Positions 23,101 through 59,083 are shown, numbered from the stretch's first letter. The stretch is 64,000 nucleotides of DNA from Sinonovacula constricta (GCA_007844125.1 CM017567.1:8640196-8704195); one strand, 5' to 3'. The notes: a model not told the origin generated them from the sequence alone. Translations and numbers: made by a program.

Positions 23101-25900
23101 TAGTGTTTATAACATTGTTTTCACTGCATTTATATATTTGTGTTTTTATGTGTGTTGTCCCAAAAAAAAAAATCATTGTTAAGTCTTAAAAAAAAAATAA
23201 TAGTGATAATTATTTCTGCTGGACAACCTCTGTGTATATTTCATATTGACATAAGTATTTAATAGTTTGAATAAGGGATTCAATATCAAATATAATTGTT
23301 TTAAGAATGATAAAATACTGACTTCTTTTTAAAAGATAATTATGTACTCTAGGAAAGTAACTTCAAAACATACAATTTACAGATAGCATGTACATATTCA
23401 TACATATGAACTTTTTCTGAGGCACCCCCCATTTTCAAGTTTCAAGTAATTTTGAACCTTTAAAGGGAGTCTCCCTCCAAAAGCGGGAGAGTTCGCATGT
23501 GTTCATATTCAGTTGAATACTACTGCATGCTTTTAGTGTAAGCATAAACAAAAAACGTGAATAAAAGCAATGTTTATTTAATGTTTACTTAAACATTGGC
23601 AAGTCTTATGTTGCCACCTACATTTATATTTTTAGCAAAAGCCCAAATTTCTGTATTTTTCTATAAAGGGTTAGGATGTACAAATAGTCCAAAAAGATTT
23701 CGAAGCCTGAAAGGTTTCATTACTGACATTTAGGTGTTTGGCATACTGAAGTACATTTTTTCACCAATCTTTCATATTTGTTGCCTTGATTACAAAAAAT
23801 TGATCTCACAATGTTGCATTCCTTAAATGTGTGCCTTATCTTTAACATGCACCTTTATTTTCTTCTATCAGATCCAAGGTAGACAGTAGTTTTATTGCAA
23901 TTACCTCCCTTAACAAAAATGTGTTCCATCTGTAGTATTACAGCAATGTAAATATAATTGTAGGCTTGCCAAAAGACTTAATGAACATAAAGAAAATCAA
24001 CTATCAGCATAGTAAATTTGTTTTATGATGCTATATGAAAAGTATCTTGAACTTAAAAAAATAAACATACAGTGTTCTTGTAAGTTTTTAGAACTGGGAT
24101 CACTTCAGTTTAAAGCTAATGAAGAATTCCATATCTAATGTGCTTTTAGTAAAATCTGAATTTTCTCTACATCACTGTAAACATCCCATGTTGGGAGAAT
24201 ATTTGATATATGTTTTTGAATTTTTGCAAACACTTTGGTGCTGTGACAGGATGGGGTTACATAAAAGGTTGTGCCATGAATATTCTTTGTATTATTTATA
24301 TAATTGCTTTTCTTGGGGTAAAAAATACAAAGGGTAATGATGTAAGCATTATATCTTATTGAAAGTCTCGGCTACTGATGTCTGGAAGGGGAGCACTTTA
24401 AATTCTGTAAGAGAATGGTACAAAACGGCCATTGTTTTGTTGTTTTTATTTGATGTGCATGCTTTGTAAGTTTGCAGTTAATAAAATTCACTCAATTAAG
24501 TCGAGGCTGATATATCAGCAAGTTTGATCATAAGTTCACTGAATCAGTTGTTATGAAAGCATACTTGACAAAATAAAAAAACATTTTCATATATGAGCCT
24601 ATAGTAGAAATACTAGGCCCTTCCTCATGCAGTTATCTGAACAAATTAATGTTATGTGTTAATTATATTTTCCATTATTTGTTTTGTAGTGGGTTTTTTT
24701 TAAATTTCAAATAGAATTTTATCTATTGCTTTTTATTATGTTATTATTGAGAATAATTAAAATTATTTTGATTTTCTTTATTGATTGTATTGATTATCGA
24801 AATGTTTGTTTTTAATTCTTTCTTTTTTTTCATTTTAAGGCTGCTTTATATTTTAATAAAATGTCATTATAATAATTGATAAACATGACATTTAATCATC
24901 TTCTAACCTTTTTGTTAGTATTAAATGTGTTGCAAGGGGACTTATTAGTGACTACAAGCAAAATGTTGCACTGAATTTTAATATTACATAGATACTGAAG
25001 TTGATTCAGTAGGTTCAGCATTTTTTATTATATTTCATGTTATTTTTTTTGTTGAATCTTTTTAATTATGCAGTTTTTTTTTGCTGTTTTGTATTGCACT
25101 TATGCTTCTGTGTTGTTGATATGTAAGCCAGTTAGTGAACTATTTTTGGGATTAATAATCATCTCATTTGTTTATGACCATTTTATAGTCTTTTGTGATT
25201 GATAGTCAAGTGGAATAATTTGAGCAAATATTTATTTCTATTGATAATACATTCCATTTCTAATATTTGCTATACCATATTTACAGTTTATAAAAAGTGC
25301 TATGTATGGTGGATTAATTTAAAAAATATTTGTGATTTTTTTCTTATTCGAAACTGATTTTTTTTTTTTAATTATGTAGTTATAGTAATATTTCTAAACA
25401 TATTTAGTACTGACCAATTTTTTAATTTTTATCTTCTGAGTTTGTGTGTATCTACTTGTAATTGTGATAATAATGTCAGGAAATGTTTCCAGTAAATTAT
25501 TTCCTTTCAATACAACTATATGCAGAATACTCAAGCTATGATTTGTTTACCTTTTTCTCTCTTCTGAAGTCAAAATGTCATCTTTTATTTTATGTCATAG
25601 TTGAAGAAAGACATATCCATTCCATCAAGTAAGGTTATTCTGTTTCAGTTGTACATTTAGCAGCAATACATCTGAACATTAAGTTTGTATCATACCATAA
25701 CATGCTTGTTCATAAATATTCATCCTATTTCAACAGTGTGCTAGATTCCACACCATTTTGTGCACCTCTCTGATCATGCAATACTCACATTTTACCTAAA
25801 CAGCGTATAACTCATATTTTAACAAAAAAAGTCAATATACTCACATTATCTTGCTTCGTATATATATATACTGCCACTTCATGTGCTGGTTAGCTCACAT
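23101..25900. other. AT-rich 3' flank, nothing clearly coding
   Basis: The stretch holds poly-A/T runs and several AATAAA motifs that could serve TMEM98 transcripts. No gene or repeat family was recognised. Confidence 0.35.
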
Positions 25901-26304
25901 ACTGTTTGCCCAATCGGAACACCTCGGATAATTCACGAATCATCTCTTGGATGTATGTAGGTAGTCGGATTACCTCGGCCACATCCCAAAATGGGACTTC
26001 TTTTTTGACAGACGTCAACACAAAGATAGCAGCTCGGATGACAGCTCACTATAGTATGATGCCAGTAAAACTTCAATTTGCGGCGGCTTCAAATTTAAAT
26101 CATCCGATTTTAATTTACCCAGCGCAGCAGACACGCAGCTGTCAAACAGCGTCTATGTTTTGTGCGAACTACTTAGGCATATTCTTCTTCCGACTTTCGG
26201 CGAACAAAACGATCGTGATTTCTTTAAGTATTATTGCACCAAATACATCAGCGGGATGATTGTTTGAGGACGGAATTACCCGAGGAGATCCGATTGACTG
26301 TTTG
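25901..26304. mobile_element. MITE (family C) with terminal inverted repeats and 8-bp target-site duplication
   Basis: ACTGTTTG lies at 25901-25908 and again at 26297-26304. Between them the left end CAATCGGAACACCTCGG and the right end, whose reverse complement is CAATCGGATCTCCTCGG, form inverted repeats of about 25 bp. The roughly 390-bp interior recurs at 63190-64000 in both orientations. It has no intact coding frame. Eight-bp duplications are typical of hAT and P-type elements, but the termini do not clearly belong to either. Confidence 0.75.
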
Positions 26305-26399
26305 TCATTCCTCGCTATGTCTTGTAACGTTTTGGGCAGGATAAGTGTGCATTTCATACCCTTTATTCTTAGCCTTCTTACATTGAATTGATCAGGCTT

Positions 26400-26990
26400 G
26401 TGCAAATAGTTTAGATCCAGGTCAGCCATCTGGAATTGTTTGATCAGGATACACACTTTTTGCAACTACATCTTGTTATCTATGCATGAAATAAAGATAT
26501 TTAAAAGAAATTTTGTTACAAAAATATAGCATGAAAATGGTAAACCATAAACCTGCATTTTTTTAAACAATGTATACTAAATTCTTAAACTCCATGTCAG
26601 AGGTCATGTACCTTTCAGATGACAGTAACTTCTGCCACCCAAAAGGAAAATCCTAAATGGAACAGTGAACCCTTATGGTTTTATTCTGATGATAAAGTCT
26701 TAGGAATGTTTACACTTTAAAAATGAATTGTTTTTGAATTGGGTACATTGACACCAATCTTGAAGTACCCAAGCATGATCTCCACCATGATCACATGTTT
26801 TTCAAGAGAACAGTGTTTTCTGTAGTACAACATAATGTAACCATTGTTGGATGTGTGCTAACTTCTTAGTGTTTCACTAACAACCTCATGCAAAGGTAAC
26901 AGTATGTGTTGATACATACTTAACAGCAAATTGAGCAGATTCTAATGGAAGCTTCAAGCTGCAGCCGGTTGATCTGGAACATTTTTTGCC
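26400..26990. mobile_element. Two partial family A palindrome cores (26400-26465 and about 26929-26990)
   Basis: The first has left arm GCAAATAGTTTAGATCCAGG and right arm TTGATCAGGATACACACTTT. The second keeps GAAGCTTCAAGCTGC with weak arms. They sit just outside the family C MITE. Confidence 0.5.
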
Positions 26991-27712
26991 TTCCCCTGAT
27001 CAATTAGTGGTTAGAAAGCTAATGTAAAGATAATTCCATGTGTCTACATAGGGCTACATTACATAAGAGAGCTGCAAGGTTCTTTTTTCATGAGAAAGTT
27101 TTCAATGGTTCTTTCAATAAGTTATTTTCCTAAAACATACCTACATAAACAAAGTGTTGAAAGTGTGATTCTTTCACAATCATATCTTTTGCTTTCAGTT
27201 GTTTTTTCTCTTTTTTCCCCGAAAAATAGAGTGATTTTTTATAACATATTGTTTATGCATTTGTGCAACTAATAAATTTTCAAGATGCTTTTTTTTGTAA
27301 TTCCATGTTTTATAACATTTAATGATTTCAATCCATTAAAAATCTGTTTTGTGTATCATCTTTCATTGCCTACTTTTGTACCAAAGGATGTTTTTATGCA
27401 ATATATTTGTACTTCAATATTTTATACTGTCTGCTATGTATACATTTGCATTGCACACTGTTCTTGTTTGCAATATAATTTAAATGTTACACTTTGTTTA
27501 TTTCTTCATTTTCCTAAACAAAATAAAATTGTATGACCCACATCTTATATCTTGTATAAGGTCAGAAATTTGTCTAAGGACAGCACGCTCAACAATTGAC
27601 AGAATGAAGTAAGCTTACTAGAACTTGCACTAATTGATTCTGCAGATATATGTTCCGAATGTGATTAGTTCAATCTGGGCTATATTTCTCACAATCTTAC
27701 CTGGATCTTTTA

Positions 27713-27775
27713 TTTATTTATTTGGGTTTTACGGCACACCGACACTTAACAGGTCATACGGCGCCAAATACAAAG
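27713..27775. repeat. Fragment of the dispersed repeat also seen at 1603-1660
   Basis: Contains TTGGGTTTTACGGCACACCG and AGGTCATACGGCGCCAAAT. The sequence after it (27776-28620) is AT-rich and otherwise unassigned. Confidence 0.5.
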
Positions 27776-28621
27776 TTAAATGTGAATAGAGCGTAATCAG
27801 GTTAAAACCAAACTACGCATGTAAAGTATAGAAAAATATAAAAAAAAACTATCAGGTAAAAAAACAAATACTAATTGAAAACAGGTCAACACATTAAAAT
27901 GGCTTAAAAAAGTATGACGATTGGTTAATAAAGTTTAAAAATCTATAACTTATTAAGAATACCAATCTCGTTCAAGAAGCAAACAAGTTCAGAATTCGAC
28001 ACTGTCCTTACCTGGATCTATCAGTCTTGATTATAACAGTAGGTGGAATTACTAGGAAGGCAGGTGAAGTATTTTTCTTCTCTATAGTTATTGACATAAA
28101 CTTGAAGCTTGCACATGTGTTATGTTGACGGCAGTGCTGGCATGACTAAATTGCTCATAAAATCTATAAAACAGACAAGCTAAAAAGTTTATTTTCAGGT
28201 TTTCATCATAGAATTTTTTAAAATACATGTAAAACTGTTTTTCTTTTCACTAGGCAAATGTAATTACTTTCACCATTATTTGGTTTCTATAGACCATTAC
28301 ATAACATTTTTTTCTTGGAAAGATTCTACATTCTGTTATTTTGTTCAGAGTACAAAACATAAAATAAGAATATACAAAAATTATAAATTTCAATTTTATT
28401 TCACATGATAATACTTGAAGAAACCCCAAATTCCTTACAATTGTGTCAAATATAGCAGAGCCATTTTTATTAGTGATATTAAAATTACATGAAAAAAATC
28501 TGCAAGAAACAAGAAGCTGCAAAAAATGTTCATGAACATAATCAGATTGCAAAGTTATATTTAGAATGAAATATTTACAATGTTATATACAATAATGAAA
28601 TCAAATCTTAATATCTTAATT

Positions 28622-28635
28622 TTATATATATATAT

Positions 28636-28674
<39 letters not shown>
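28622..28674. repeat. (TA)n microsatellite
   Basis: TA dinucleotides interrupted once by ACATGT. Confidence 0.9.
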
Positions 28675-28676
<2 letters not shown>

Positions 28677-29232
28677 GTGTGCTTTAAAACTCAGCACATA
28701 AATTCAATAATCATCATGTTGTCTATACATAGCTTTGAATGTTGCTGCTACATTCTTATTAAAACATTTTTTAATACATCTTACCAGCCAAATTATGGCT
28801 AAAATAGAGACGACCAGCTATTATTAGTGGAGGAATGCCTGAGAAGAAACCCTTCTAGGTTAGCTTGACAAACTCCCCATTTAAAAGTTGTTGCATGACC
28901 GGGACTTAAATCCATGCAGTAAGATGCTGAGGACTTACAACTAAGCACATTGCCACAGGTGCAATGTTATTGAATCATTATATTGTGATTAAAATACAAA
29001 GGTCATCTTTGTGCAAGTGTAGTTGGAGGTTGAACTTGGTATCACAAATTGCTTAAAATGCCTCGCTTCTCCTGAATTAACAAGATTAAAATCCACGTTA
29101 CATGTAAACAAGTACAGATACCATTTGATCAAGTATTTACTGGTGTTAAACAATGTATAATAGAATTGATATTGATAATTTTGAACAGAAGCAGATTATG
29201 AACAGGCAGAAGTAAAAACTTATTAGACGATG

Positions 29233-30106
29233 TTAAAGGTGGTATCCGACAGTTAAGGCCAAATAATTTTTCTTAAATAACTAGTCATTTTAACCTGAAA
29301 AGGTCCTGCAAAATGCTGTTCATTGATGCCCCAGATTTGTGAAACAGTTATAAATCCTTACTCGTCATTGCAAACAGATATTTCCTATCAGAGCCACAAT
29401 GCAGAGATAGCTATTTTTAAACTTAAGCACAACTTTTGAAATCGTTTTATATCGTCATTCCGGGTAGTTCACGCTGACATCTGTATCTATTTTAGCAGAG
29501 ATTGCCATCATGCTTATTTATAGATTTGGAAAAGAATATATGACAAAGTCCTATGAGCATTGCAACATATACCAAACTCCGAAAAGGCACAGAACAAAGG
29601 TATTTCACATGTAAGCCAAGCGAAAAGTAAGAACAAATTTGTAATGAGTCATTTAACGAAAAGAGCAAACCCAACAGTTACCGCCCTGGAATGGTCAGTC
29701 GGCAATCAGGACCGACCGGGGTGCTTAAACCGGTTTAACAGAGCTCTAACCTCGCACTTCCTGATGAGTTTCTCAAATGCAAGCAATGATAAGAAAAATG
29801 ATCGATTAAATACAAAATGTCCAAGCGCTGATATTTTCTATAAGTTTTGACGAAAGTAGTGACGTCATCGAAAAATAATGTCCATATAGTGTTTAGAAAA
29901 GAATATGGGTATTATTTCGATTTGAAAAACATTTTGAGTGATTTTTTTCACAATTTGTACTGTTTTACAATATGGGTAGTGCTCAAAATTGCGTATTCTT
30001 AGATTCAAATATAAGAATATGCAGAAATGGTGCCGGAGTTCCCAGAAATCATGAATAACATGTTACATACATTTGATATCGATAAACTGTCAGATGCCAC
30101 ATTTAA
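29233..30106. mobile_element. TTAA-bounded TIR element (family B), 866 bp, non-coding
   Basis: TTAA at 29233-29236 and 30103-30106 enclose termini AGGTGGTATCCGACAGTT and, reversed, ATGTGGCATCTGACAGTTT. No transposase frame is present. Related fragments occur at 1-286 and 54040-54300. TTAA duplication points to the piggyBac or Kolobok group, by inference. Confidence 0.65.
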
Positions 30107-30514
30107 AAACTAATTTACACAAACATTTAAGCTCCAAGTAGCAACCAGTAGGCACCAAACATTTCTGCTTTTAAAGATATTGCATTACTTTCTATACTAT
30201 CCACAGTAACTAAATCCTTGTCGGCAGTCAGCTCGTCTGTTAGAAGCTCTGCGACTGCATCATTCTTACCTGTAGAAGCAGATGCTGGGATAAGTAATTA
30301 ATAATCTGGCTTGCATCATACACGGCAATAAAATCTAGTGTGTGCAATTGATAAGGTCATCAAAATTCCAGATTATGGCACCAGTGCTAAAAGGTACACT
30401 TTCAGGCCATTTCACAAAAAGTAGGAAAATAACTTCATGCCTTTCTAAAGATTTGTATAAACCACCATGTTTTGCGAAAACTCTGAGATAATTTAAGTAA
30501 CAATATAAACAATT

Positions 30515-52785
<22,271 letters not shown>

Positions 52786-53287
52786 GCCTGAAAACAATCT
52801 GCAATCATTTGGTTGTTTGTAGTACAGTTAATTAAACTTAAATACGGTCCTGACTTTTTTTCGTACAATTTTTTGCCTGTGACATAGTGGTTAAGTCATT
52901 GAAATTAAGGTCTAAGGGTCCAGGTATAAACCACTAACCAATTTCTTGAGAATACTATTTACAGCAGATTGCTCCAAGTACCTATTGTATTTTAACTGGT
53001 TCTACCCAAGAAGTGAGCTTAAAGAGAGATTAAAATGTTATAAAATTAAAGGGCAGTTTCTCAATCAATCACATGTATAAGCAAATGTTTAAAACTAAAA
53101 CAGTGACCAGTACAGGACTAAAACCCAGAAACCATTGCTTACATGATGAAGTTCTACTAAATGAGCTATCTAGACCGTCTACGTATCAAAAGCAAATACA
53201 CTCCTCCAATCAGTATATTTCGGCACCTGGGATCAACTGTTACTGCATCCTTTGGTCTCTAATTGTAATGTACACCTATATGTGTAG

Positions 53288-54032
53288 GACAAAATCCCTC
53301 CCTGACAAAATCCCTTCAGGTCATTTAGGCTTAAATGGACAAAATCTCAACCATAAACTTTCAAGGTGGACAAAATCCCTCCCATGAATTTTCCAAGGGG
53401 GACAAAATCTCTACCACAAACTTTCAAGGTAAACAAAATCCCTCCCATGAATTTTCCAAGGTGGACAAAATCTTTACCATAAACTTTCAAGGTGGACAAA
53501 ATCCCTCCCTTGAATTTTCCAAGGGGGACAAAATCTCTACCATGAATTTTCAAGGTGGACAAAATCCTTGCCACGAATTTTCCAAGGTGGAAATCTCTAC
53601 CATGAACTATCAAGGTGCACAAAATCCCTCCTGTGACCTATCAAGGTGCACAAAATCTCCTCCCCCCCCCCCCCCAATGAATTTTCCAAGGGGGGCAATA
53701 TCTCTACCATTAACTTTCAAGGTGCACAAAATCCCTTCCATGAATTTTCCAATGGGGACAAAATCCCTCCTGTGAATTTTTTCAATGTGGACAAAATCTC
53801 TACCATGAACTTTCAAGGTGGACAAAATCACTCCCAAGAATTTTCTAAGGGGGACAATGTCTCTACCATGAACTTTCAAGGTGCACAAAATCCCTCCCAT
53901 GAATTTTCCAAGGGGGACAAAATCTTTACCATGAATTTTCAAGGTGAATAAAATCCCTCCTTTGAAATTTTCAAGGGGGACAAAATCTCTACCACGAAAT
54001 TTCAATGTAGACAAAATCTCTCCCAAGAATTT
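53288..54032. repeat. Dimeric minisatellite, about 61-bp period, roughly 12 dimers
   Basis: Monomers of about 30 bp alternate between AATCCCTCCCATGAATTTTC and AATCTCTACCATGAACTTTC, each preceded by GGACAA. Long frames exist on both strands (53335-53775 +, 53610-54026 -) because the unit lacks stops in several frames; they are not taken as genes. It lies just upstream of the DDX42 start exon, within its 5' region. A run of 13 C lies near 53664. Confidence 0.92.
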
Positions 54033-54039
54033 TTGAATA

Positions 54040-54300
54040 GTTTTATTTAGTCATTGTTACCTTAATACCAAAATGTTGCTAATTGGTTCCCTAGATCTGT
54101 GAAGCATAAATACCCCAATCATCATTGAAAACAGGTATTTCCTAACCAAGCCATGCTGCAGAGAAAGAAACTATGTGACACAACTTAGTTTTGAGATTAT
54201 GTTATATTGTCATCCAGTGCAGGGAATTCGCTCTGATGTCAATATCTATTTTTAGCAGAGATCACTATTGTGCTTACTAATACAGGATGAAGGCCGCCTA
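54040..54300. mobile_element. Fragment of the family B (TTAA) element
   Basis: Shares with 29285-29515 the blocks CAGGTATTTCCTAACCAAGC and CTGATGTCAATATCTATTTT followed by AGCAGAGAT. No termini are seen. Confidence 0.5.
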
Positions 54301-54334
54301 CAGACAATGTGTATATAGCAAGGAAAAAAAACAT

Positions 54335-55565
54335 GAGGGCCGTAACGGCCCTTAATAGCTCATCTGAGGACACTTAGTAGGCTCATATCTGGCATCAAGT
54401 AATTAAGAGTTATTTACTTTAGAAATCTTTGGTGAAGATTGGACTATTAGTGTGGCCACTGGGCTGATAACATTTTCTAGAATTTTACCTAGTGACCTAC
54501 TGAATCCATGTGACCCACTTTAAAACATATATAAGATTTCATACTGGCAAACATTCAGGTCAAGTTTGATGAAGATCCGGCCATCAATGTGGCTTCTTAG
54601 CATTTTCACAAGGTTTTTCTAAAATTTGACCTAGTGACCTAGTTTTTTACCCCAAATGACCTTGTTACAAACTCAACCCTGGGCCATATGGGAGGTCTCT
54701 AGTGTGTTCACGAGGGTTTTCTAAGATTTGACAAAGTGACCTACTTTTTAACACCATGTGACCCAATAATGAACTTATCCTACATCTCGTGCAGACAAAC
54801 ATTCTGACCAAGTTTGGTGAAGATTGGGCTATAAATGTGGTCTCTAGCGTGTTCACAAGGTTTTCAATTTTTTTTACCCTTGTCCTAGTTTTTGACTCCA
54901 CGTGACCCACTAATGAACTCATCCAAGATTTCATGCAGACAAGCTTTCTGACCAAGATTGGTGAAGATTGGGCTATAAATGTGGCCTCTAGTGTGTTCAC
55001 AAGCTTTTTCTAAGATTTGACCCAGTGACCTACTTTTTGACCCCACGTGACCCAGTTATGAACTAATTCAAGATTCCATGCAGACAAACATTCTAAATAA
55101 ACTTTTAAGCTGTGATTTAGATCACACAATTTATAACAGCTTTTTAAGTTACTGAACCTTATTTCGATCAGAAATAAGGAACTAACTTATATAAGGATAA
55201 TAACAATATGTTAAGAAAACATAAGCAAAGCCAAATAATATAAGGACCTACAACCCCACACCCCCAGATATCAAAACACTAAATCAATAAGCCATTACTA
55301 TAATCTTCATGTTATAATGTGCTCGACCTATAGGTGAAAGGGGAGGGTAAACAAATCCAGTCGTCATCCACAAACATTCTGACCAAGTTCGGTGAAGATT
55401 GGGCTATGAATGTGGTCTCTAGTATGTTCACAAGGTTTTCCTAAAATCTGACCCTTGTTCTAGTTTTTGACCCCAGGTGACCCAATAATGAACTCATCCA
55501 AGATTTCATGCAGACAGGCATTCTGACCAAGTTTAAGCTAAATTTTTGATGCCGGATGCCTGACA
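54335..55565 (-). mobile_element. Helentron/pearl-like element with a nested insertion
   Basis: Begins with a clear terminal hairpin GAGGGCCGTAACGGCCCTT (54335-54353), then a CTCATCTGAGGACAC block and about five diverged units of some 145 bp (TGACCTACTTTTTGACCCCA). At 55095-55369 the element is interrupted by unrelated sequence and resumes to about 55565. Confidence 0.7.
55095..55369. mobile_element. 275-bp insertion inside the Helentron-like element
   Basis: ACAAACATTCT occurs at 55084-55094 and again at 55370-55380, on either side of sequence unlike the host repeat. This looks like an 11-bp target-site duplication. The insert has no recognisable ends or coding frame. Confidence 0.5.
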
Positions 55566-56913
55566 GGTTATCTAACAAAAATGTAAGAAAAACTACATAA
55601 AACTCAATTCAAAATCTGTATACCTAGAACTTGAAAAGTATCAGACCCACCTAACTTCTGGTCTAGCTATTTCCAGTTGGGCATAGAATTGTGGGTAAGT
55701 AAACCAAAAGTGGAATTATGTACACTTCACAAATCATGTTAACTTTAAAGTGTTCATTTAAATTAAAGAAATTTTCATTGTTGTGAAATTAAAAATAATT
55801 ACATATTAGATATCTTTAGTTAAATGCCAATATTATCTGATAGGTCAAAAGAAATACTGCATAAATAAGAGTATTTCATAATAAATAAATTGCTTCTGTT
55901 TTTTACTAAGTAAAATGTAATTGAAGGTGTGTGTTTTTTTAATTAAAGTATCATTATTTTTTGCTAACAAACATGATTATCTTTTAGCAGATAATTAGTG
56001 ATTCAAATGAAATAACTCTTCTTCAAAAAGGAAGGGTATAATGTTCTTCTATTTTCAATAATTACATCTACATAGCTAGAGTCATTGCAGATAGGGTTGC
56101 TAAATTTCAATAGGACCTACCAATACATAAGAAAAGCTAAAAAAAAAATGCACAATCACATGGTTCAGATAAGAAAGTCCACCAATACCTTTGTTATTGC
56201 AATATATGTTACAAATAATCATTAAGAAAATAGTAAACAAATTTAGTAAAAAAATTAATGTATCAATCATTCTAGGGCAGGATTTAACTTATTTGACTAT
56301 TAAGGGAAATGTTAGGTCATTTTTGTTAATCTAGCCCAACTATAAGTGACAGAATAAAATGTCTTGATAGTGTTTCTTTAATTGTTTGTAGTCACACAAA
56401 TGGAATCATTCGAAACCAGACATTCCCAGTGATTATCTATTTCAATGCTGGGTATTAGCACTCAAGATCACCCACTGCCACAAATGGGATATTTATGAAT
56501 TTCAAACAGAATATCTGCTGCCTCGCTTCATCTAGATCTTAATTATTTTGATAATAAAAACAATATGCATTTATCTATTTAAACAGATCACATATGTATA
56601 CTTTTAATATTTTAATTATTTTAATATTAAAATGTATATACATTTAATATTAAAAAACAATGAAACAAACATCTAATAAATATTATCTCATTCTGCAAAC
56701 TGCATACTTTTTCACAAAGAAATACACTGGAATTAATTTTGATGAAACATTTTTGGTTTGTTATTCTCATAGATATTGCCAATGATTAAGATCTTCAACA
56801 TACACTTATAAAACAAAATGATTTTATTTTTTTTCTTAGGAAAACTGTGTCACATTATATCGTAACTAAAATATATTGATTTGAACTGTCACTTTATATG
56901 TTATTTATGTAAA
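55566..56913. other. AT-rich stretch upstream of DDX42, nothing recognised
   Basis: No gene, RNA or clear repeat was recognised in this interval. Confidence 0.4.
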
Positions 56914-57876
56914 TACCGTATTCACTCGTGTAATGGTCGCACCCGTGTAATGGCCGCACCCCCAAAATGACCGCAAAATTTGAAGAAAAAATCCTAATTA
57001 AATGTTATGGCCGCACCCCCAAAATGACCGCAAACACGGCTTATTATCCGTCAGTAAACACTTAAACAAACTTTCAACTTCAGTCTGCTAAATACACCAA
57101 GCTGTAATTTACTTGGCGTTTCTGTGTAGACTTGCCTCATTACACAGGTCAAGTGACTGACTCTGAGATAAGCTGTTGTCAAGGTGATATCGATCGGAGC
57201 AGTTTGACAGTGAGGGAGTGAACAATGTGTTTTTATAAGCAGCTGCTGATTACATTTCTCCATGCACTGTTCCCCGATATATCGTGTACTGTCATACCAG
57301 ACTTGGTGACGTAGATCAAAGAAATTAATTTCATGCCGCCACGAGCTACAGGATAGCAGTGCGACTGAGACTAGATACATTCGCAACGTGTCAAAAATAC
57401 AGTCACAGTTTACCAATTAACCCTTTTGTTGAGACAGCATGACTGGTCGACGCTTCTGTTCATTTTCACATCGTCAAGGAGATTGTCGCCTCGTATCAAA
57501 GCTGTGTTGTTTTATCGGCTTTACTATGAAATCCTTTGATCTGCATGGTAGTGTACACATGACAGCTAGGTGAAATTGTTTGATGATGCAAACATTCGGA
57601 AAAATGATACAAGAGATAAAACTAGGAAGTCATTTATAAATTATGGAATATGTTCACATTGGTTAGACAAAAGCATAGATCGGCGCTATCTCGTTCATAT
57701 CGTCTGTCAACCTCCTACTTAGAGAGCTAATCTAGACGCATGGCGTCCCAAAAATCGGCAGAATCGTTCTAGAAAAAATGTTCCAAGGCCTTACACCTAT
57801 AGAATGGCCGCACCCTCAACTCCTTAACGATAAAATCGGGTAAAAAAGTGCGGCGATTACACGAGTGAATACGGTA
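56914..57876. mobile_element. TIR element D2, 959 bp, TA-flanked
   Basis: The left end CCGTATTCACTCGTGTAATG and the right end, reversed, CCGTATTCACTCGTGTAATC match for 24 of the first 27 bases, with TA on both sides. Next to the left end are short repeats of ATGGCCGCACCCCC. The core at about 57035-57470 is shared with D1 at 42413-42880. A - strand frame of 121 codons (57051-57416) overlaps the related frame in D1. Confidence 0.72.
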
Positions 57877-59083
57877 TATTAAAACAAGTTATTATGGTTA
57901 TGTATCATCTGTCATGAGCAAGACTGGATGCCTTTTTAAGTTGGGTTTATTTACAAAAATATGGTCATTATCCACAGCATGCAGCTATTTTGCTTGACAT
58001 CAGACAAATATAAATTACATTACTAATTTGTGCATCCAGCTCAATACATGTCAGCTGGAATACCTCAATCCTAACATCATTTTTTTTCTGGACCATGACT
58101 GGAATCCACATAGAGGGGCCAAAGGAGTTACAAGCCGGCAACTTTACCTACTCGGCCACTGGCACCTATTATGCCACATAATGTGTTGTTTGTTTTTTAT
58201 CCTTACAGAGAAAGATCTGATAATGATAAGTAGCTCTTAATACAAATAACATAAAGGTTTTGTGATTTGTCCCGATAATATAGTTATAATAACGTAAAAC
58301 TCTATAAAAAATTATAGAGCTTTCAGAACGTCATGTATGTAAGGCCTAAGGTCATATTAGATTTAGAAAGACTGAATATTTAGAGTGACATTCTTTGCCA
58401 TTTGTATGGTCTTATAATGTAGGTTGTGTTCCAAATCATCTTTCTTTTGACTAATGTATGACTTTATGCAGAAATAATACACAATCCCCCAAATTGGGGG
58501 ACATAGGCAAACCGTTAGACACAAATTTAAATGCTACATTCAGCAATAGATCACAATTAAATGAAGTTTCTTTTAAGTAAATGTTTATGTTATCGCTGAG
58601 ATCGTTAAATAATAAACATGTATAAACAGAAAGTCTTCTTACTTAAAGACGTTGTTTACTTGTAATCAGTTTTCGCGAAGAGGCAAAAATAAATAGAATG
58701 ATAAATTTTATACATAAGGAGTAAATGGTAATCCGAAAGGTTTTAGTTCTCCTTAAAAATGTGTTGTTGTTGTCGTGTCAATGAAAAGAAACACATAAGT
58801 GTATACCTTTTGTTTATTTATAGTTGATTTTTTTCTATTTTCTGATAATCGTCGAGTGTATAATGCGGCACAATGCGGGTGTGTCTAAAACGCTGACGCG
58901 CTACGCTGACAATATAGAACATATAGGGAAAACGCTGACACGGGGCTGTGGTCTCTGAATGTAAGGAGAAATGGTTTAGTCTAACTAAAATCGCTTTAAT
59001 ACACACAGTTATTTGGACTGTATATATATATTATGTGTTTTATTTGGCAAAAATGAGTAATATTTTTGAAATTGTTGAAAATT
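57877..59083. other. Unassigned stretch; possible promoter-like CG-richer patch near 58860-58950
   Basis: Mostly AT-rich and without gene. Around 58870-58950 several CG dinucleotides and repeated GACGCG/CTGACA motifs stand out from the surroundings. No transcription start can be assigned. Confidence 0.3.

Noticed and set aside
53335..54026. Long frames on both strands with repeated DKIST.NFQGGQNPS-type peptides
   Set aside because: Both strands are open because the tandem unit lacks stops; there is no splice context or non-repeat coding sequence.
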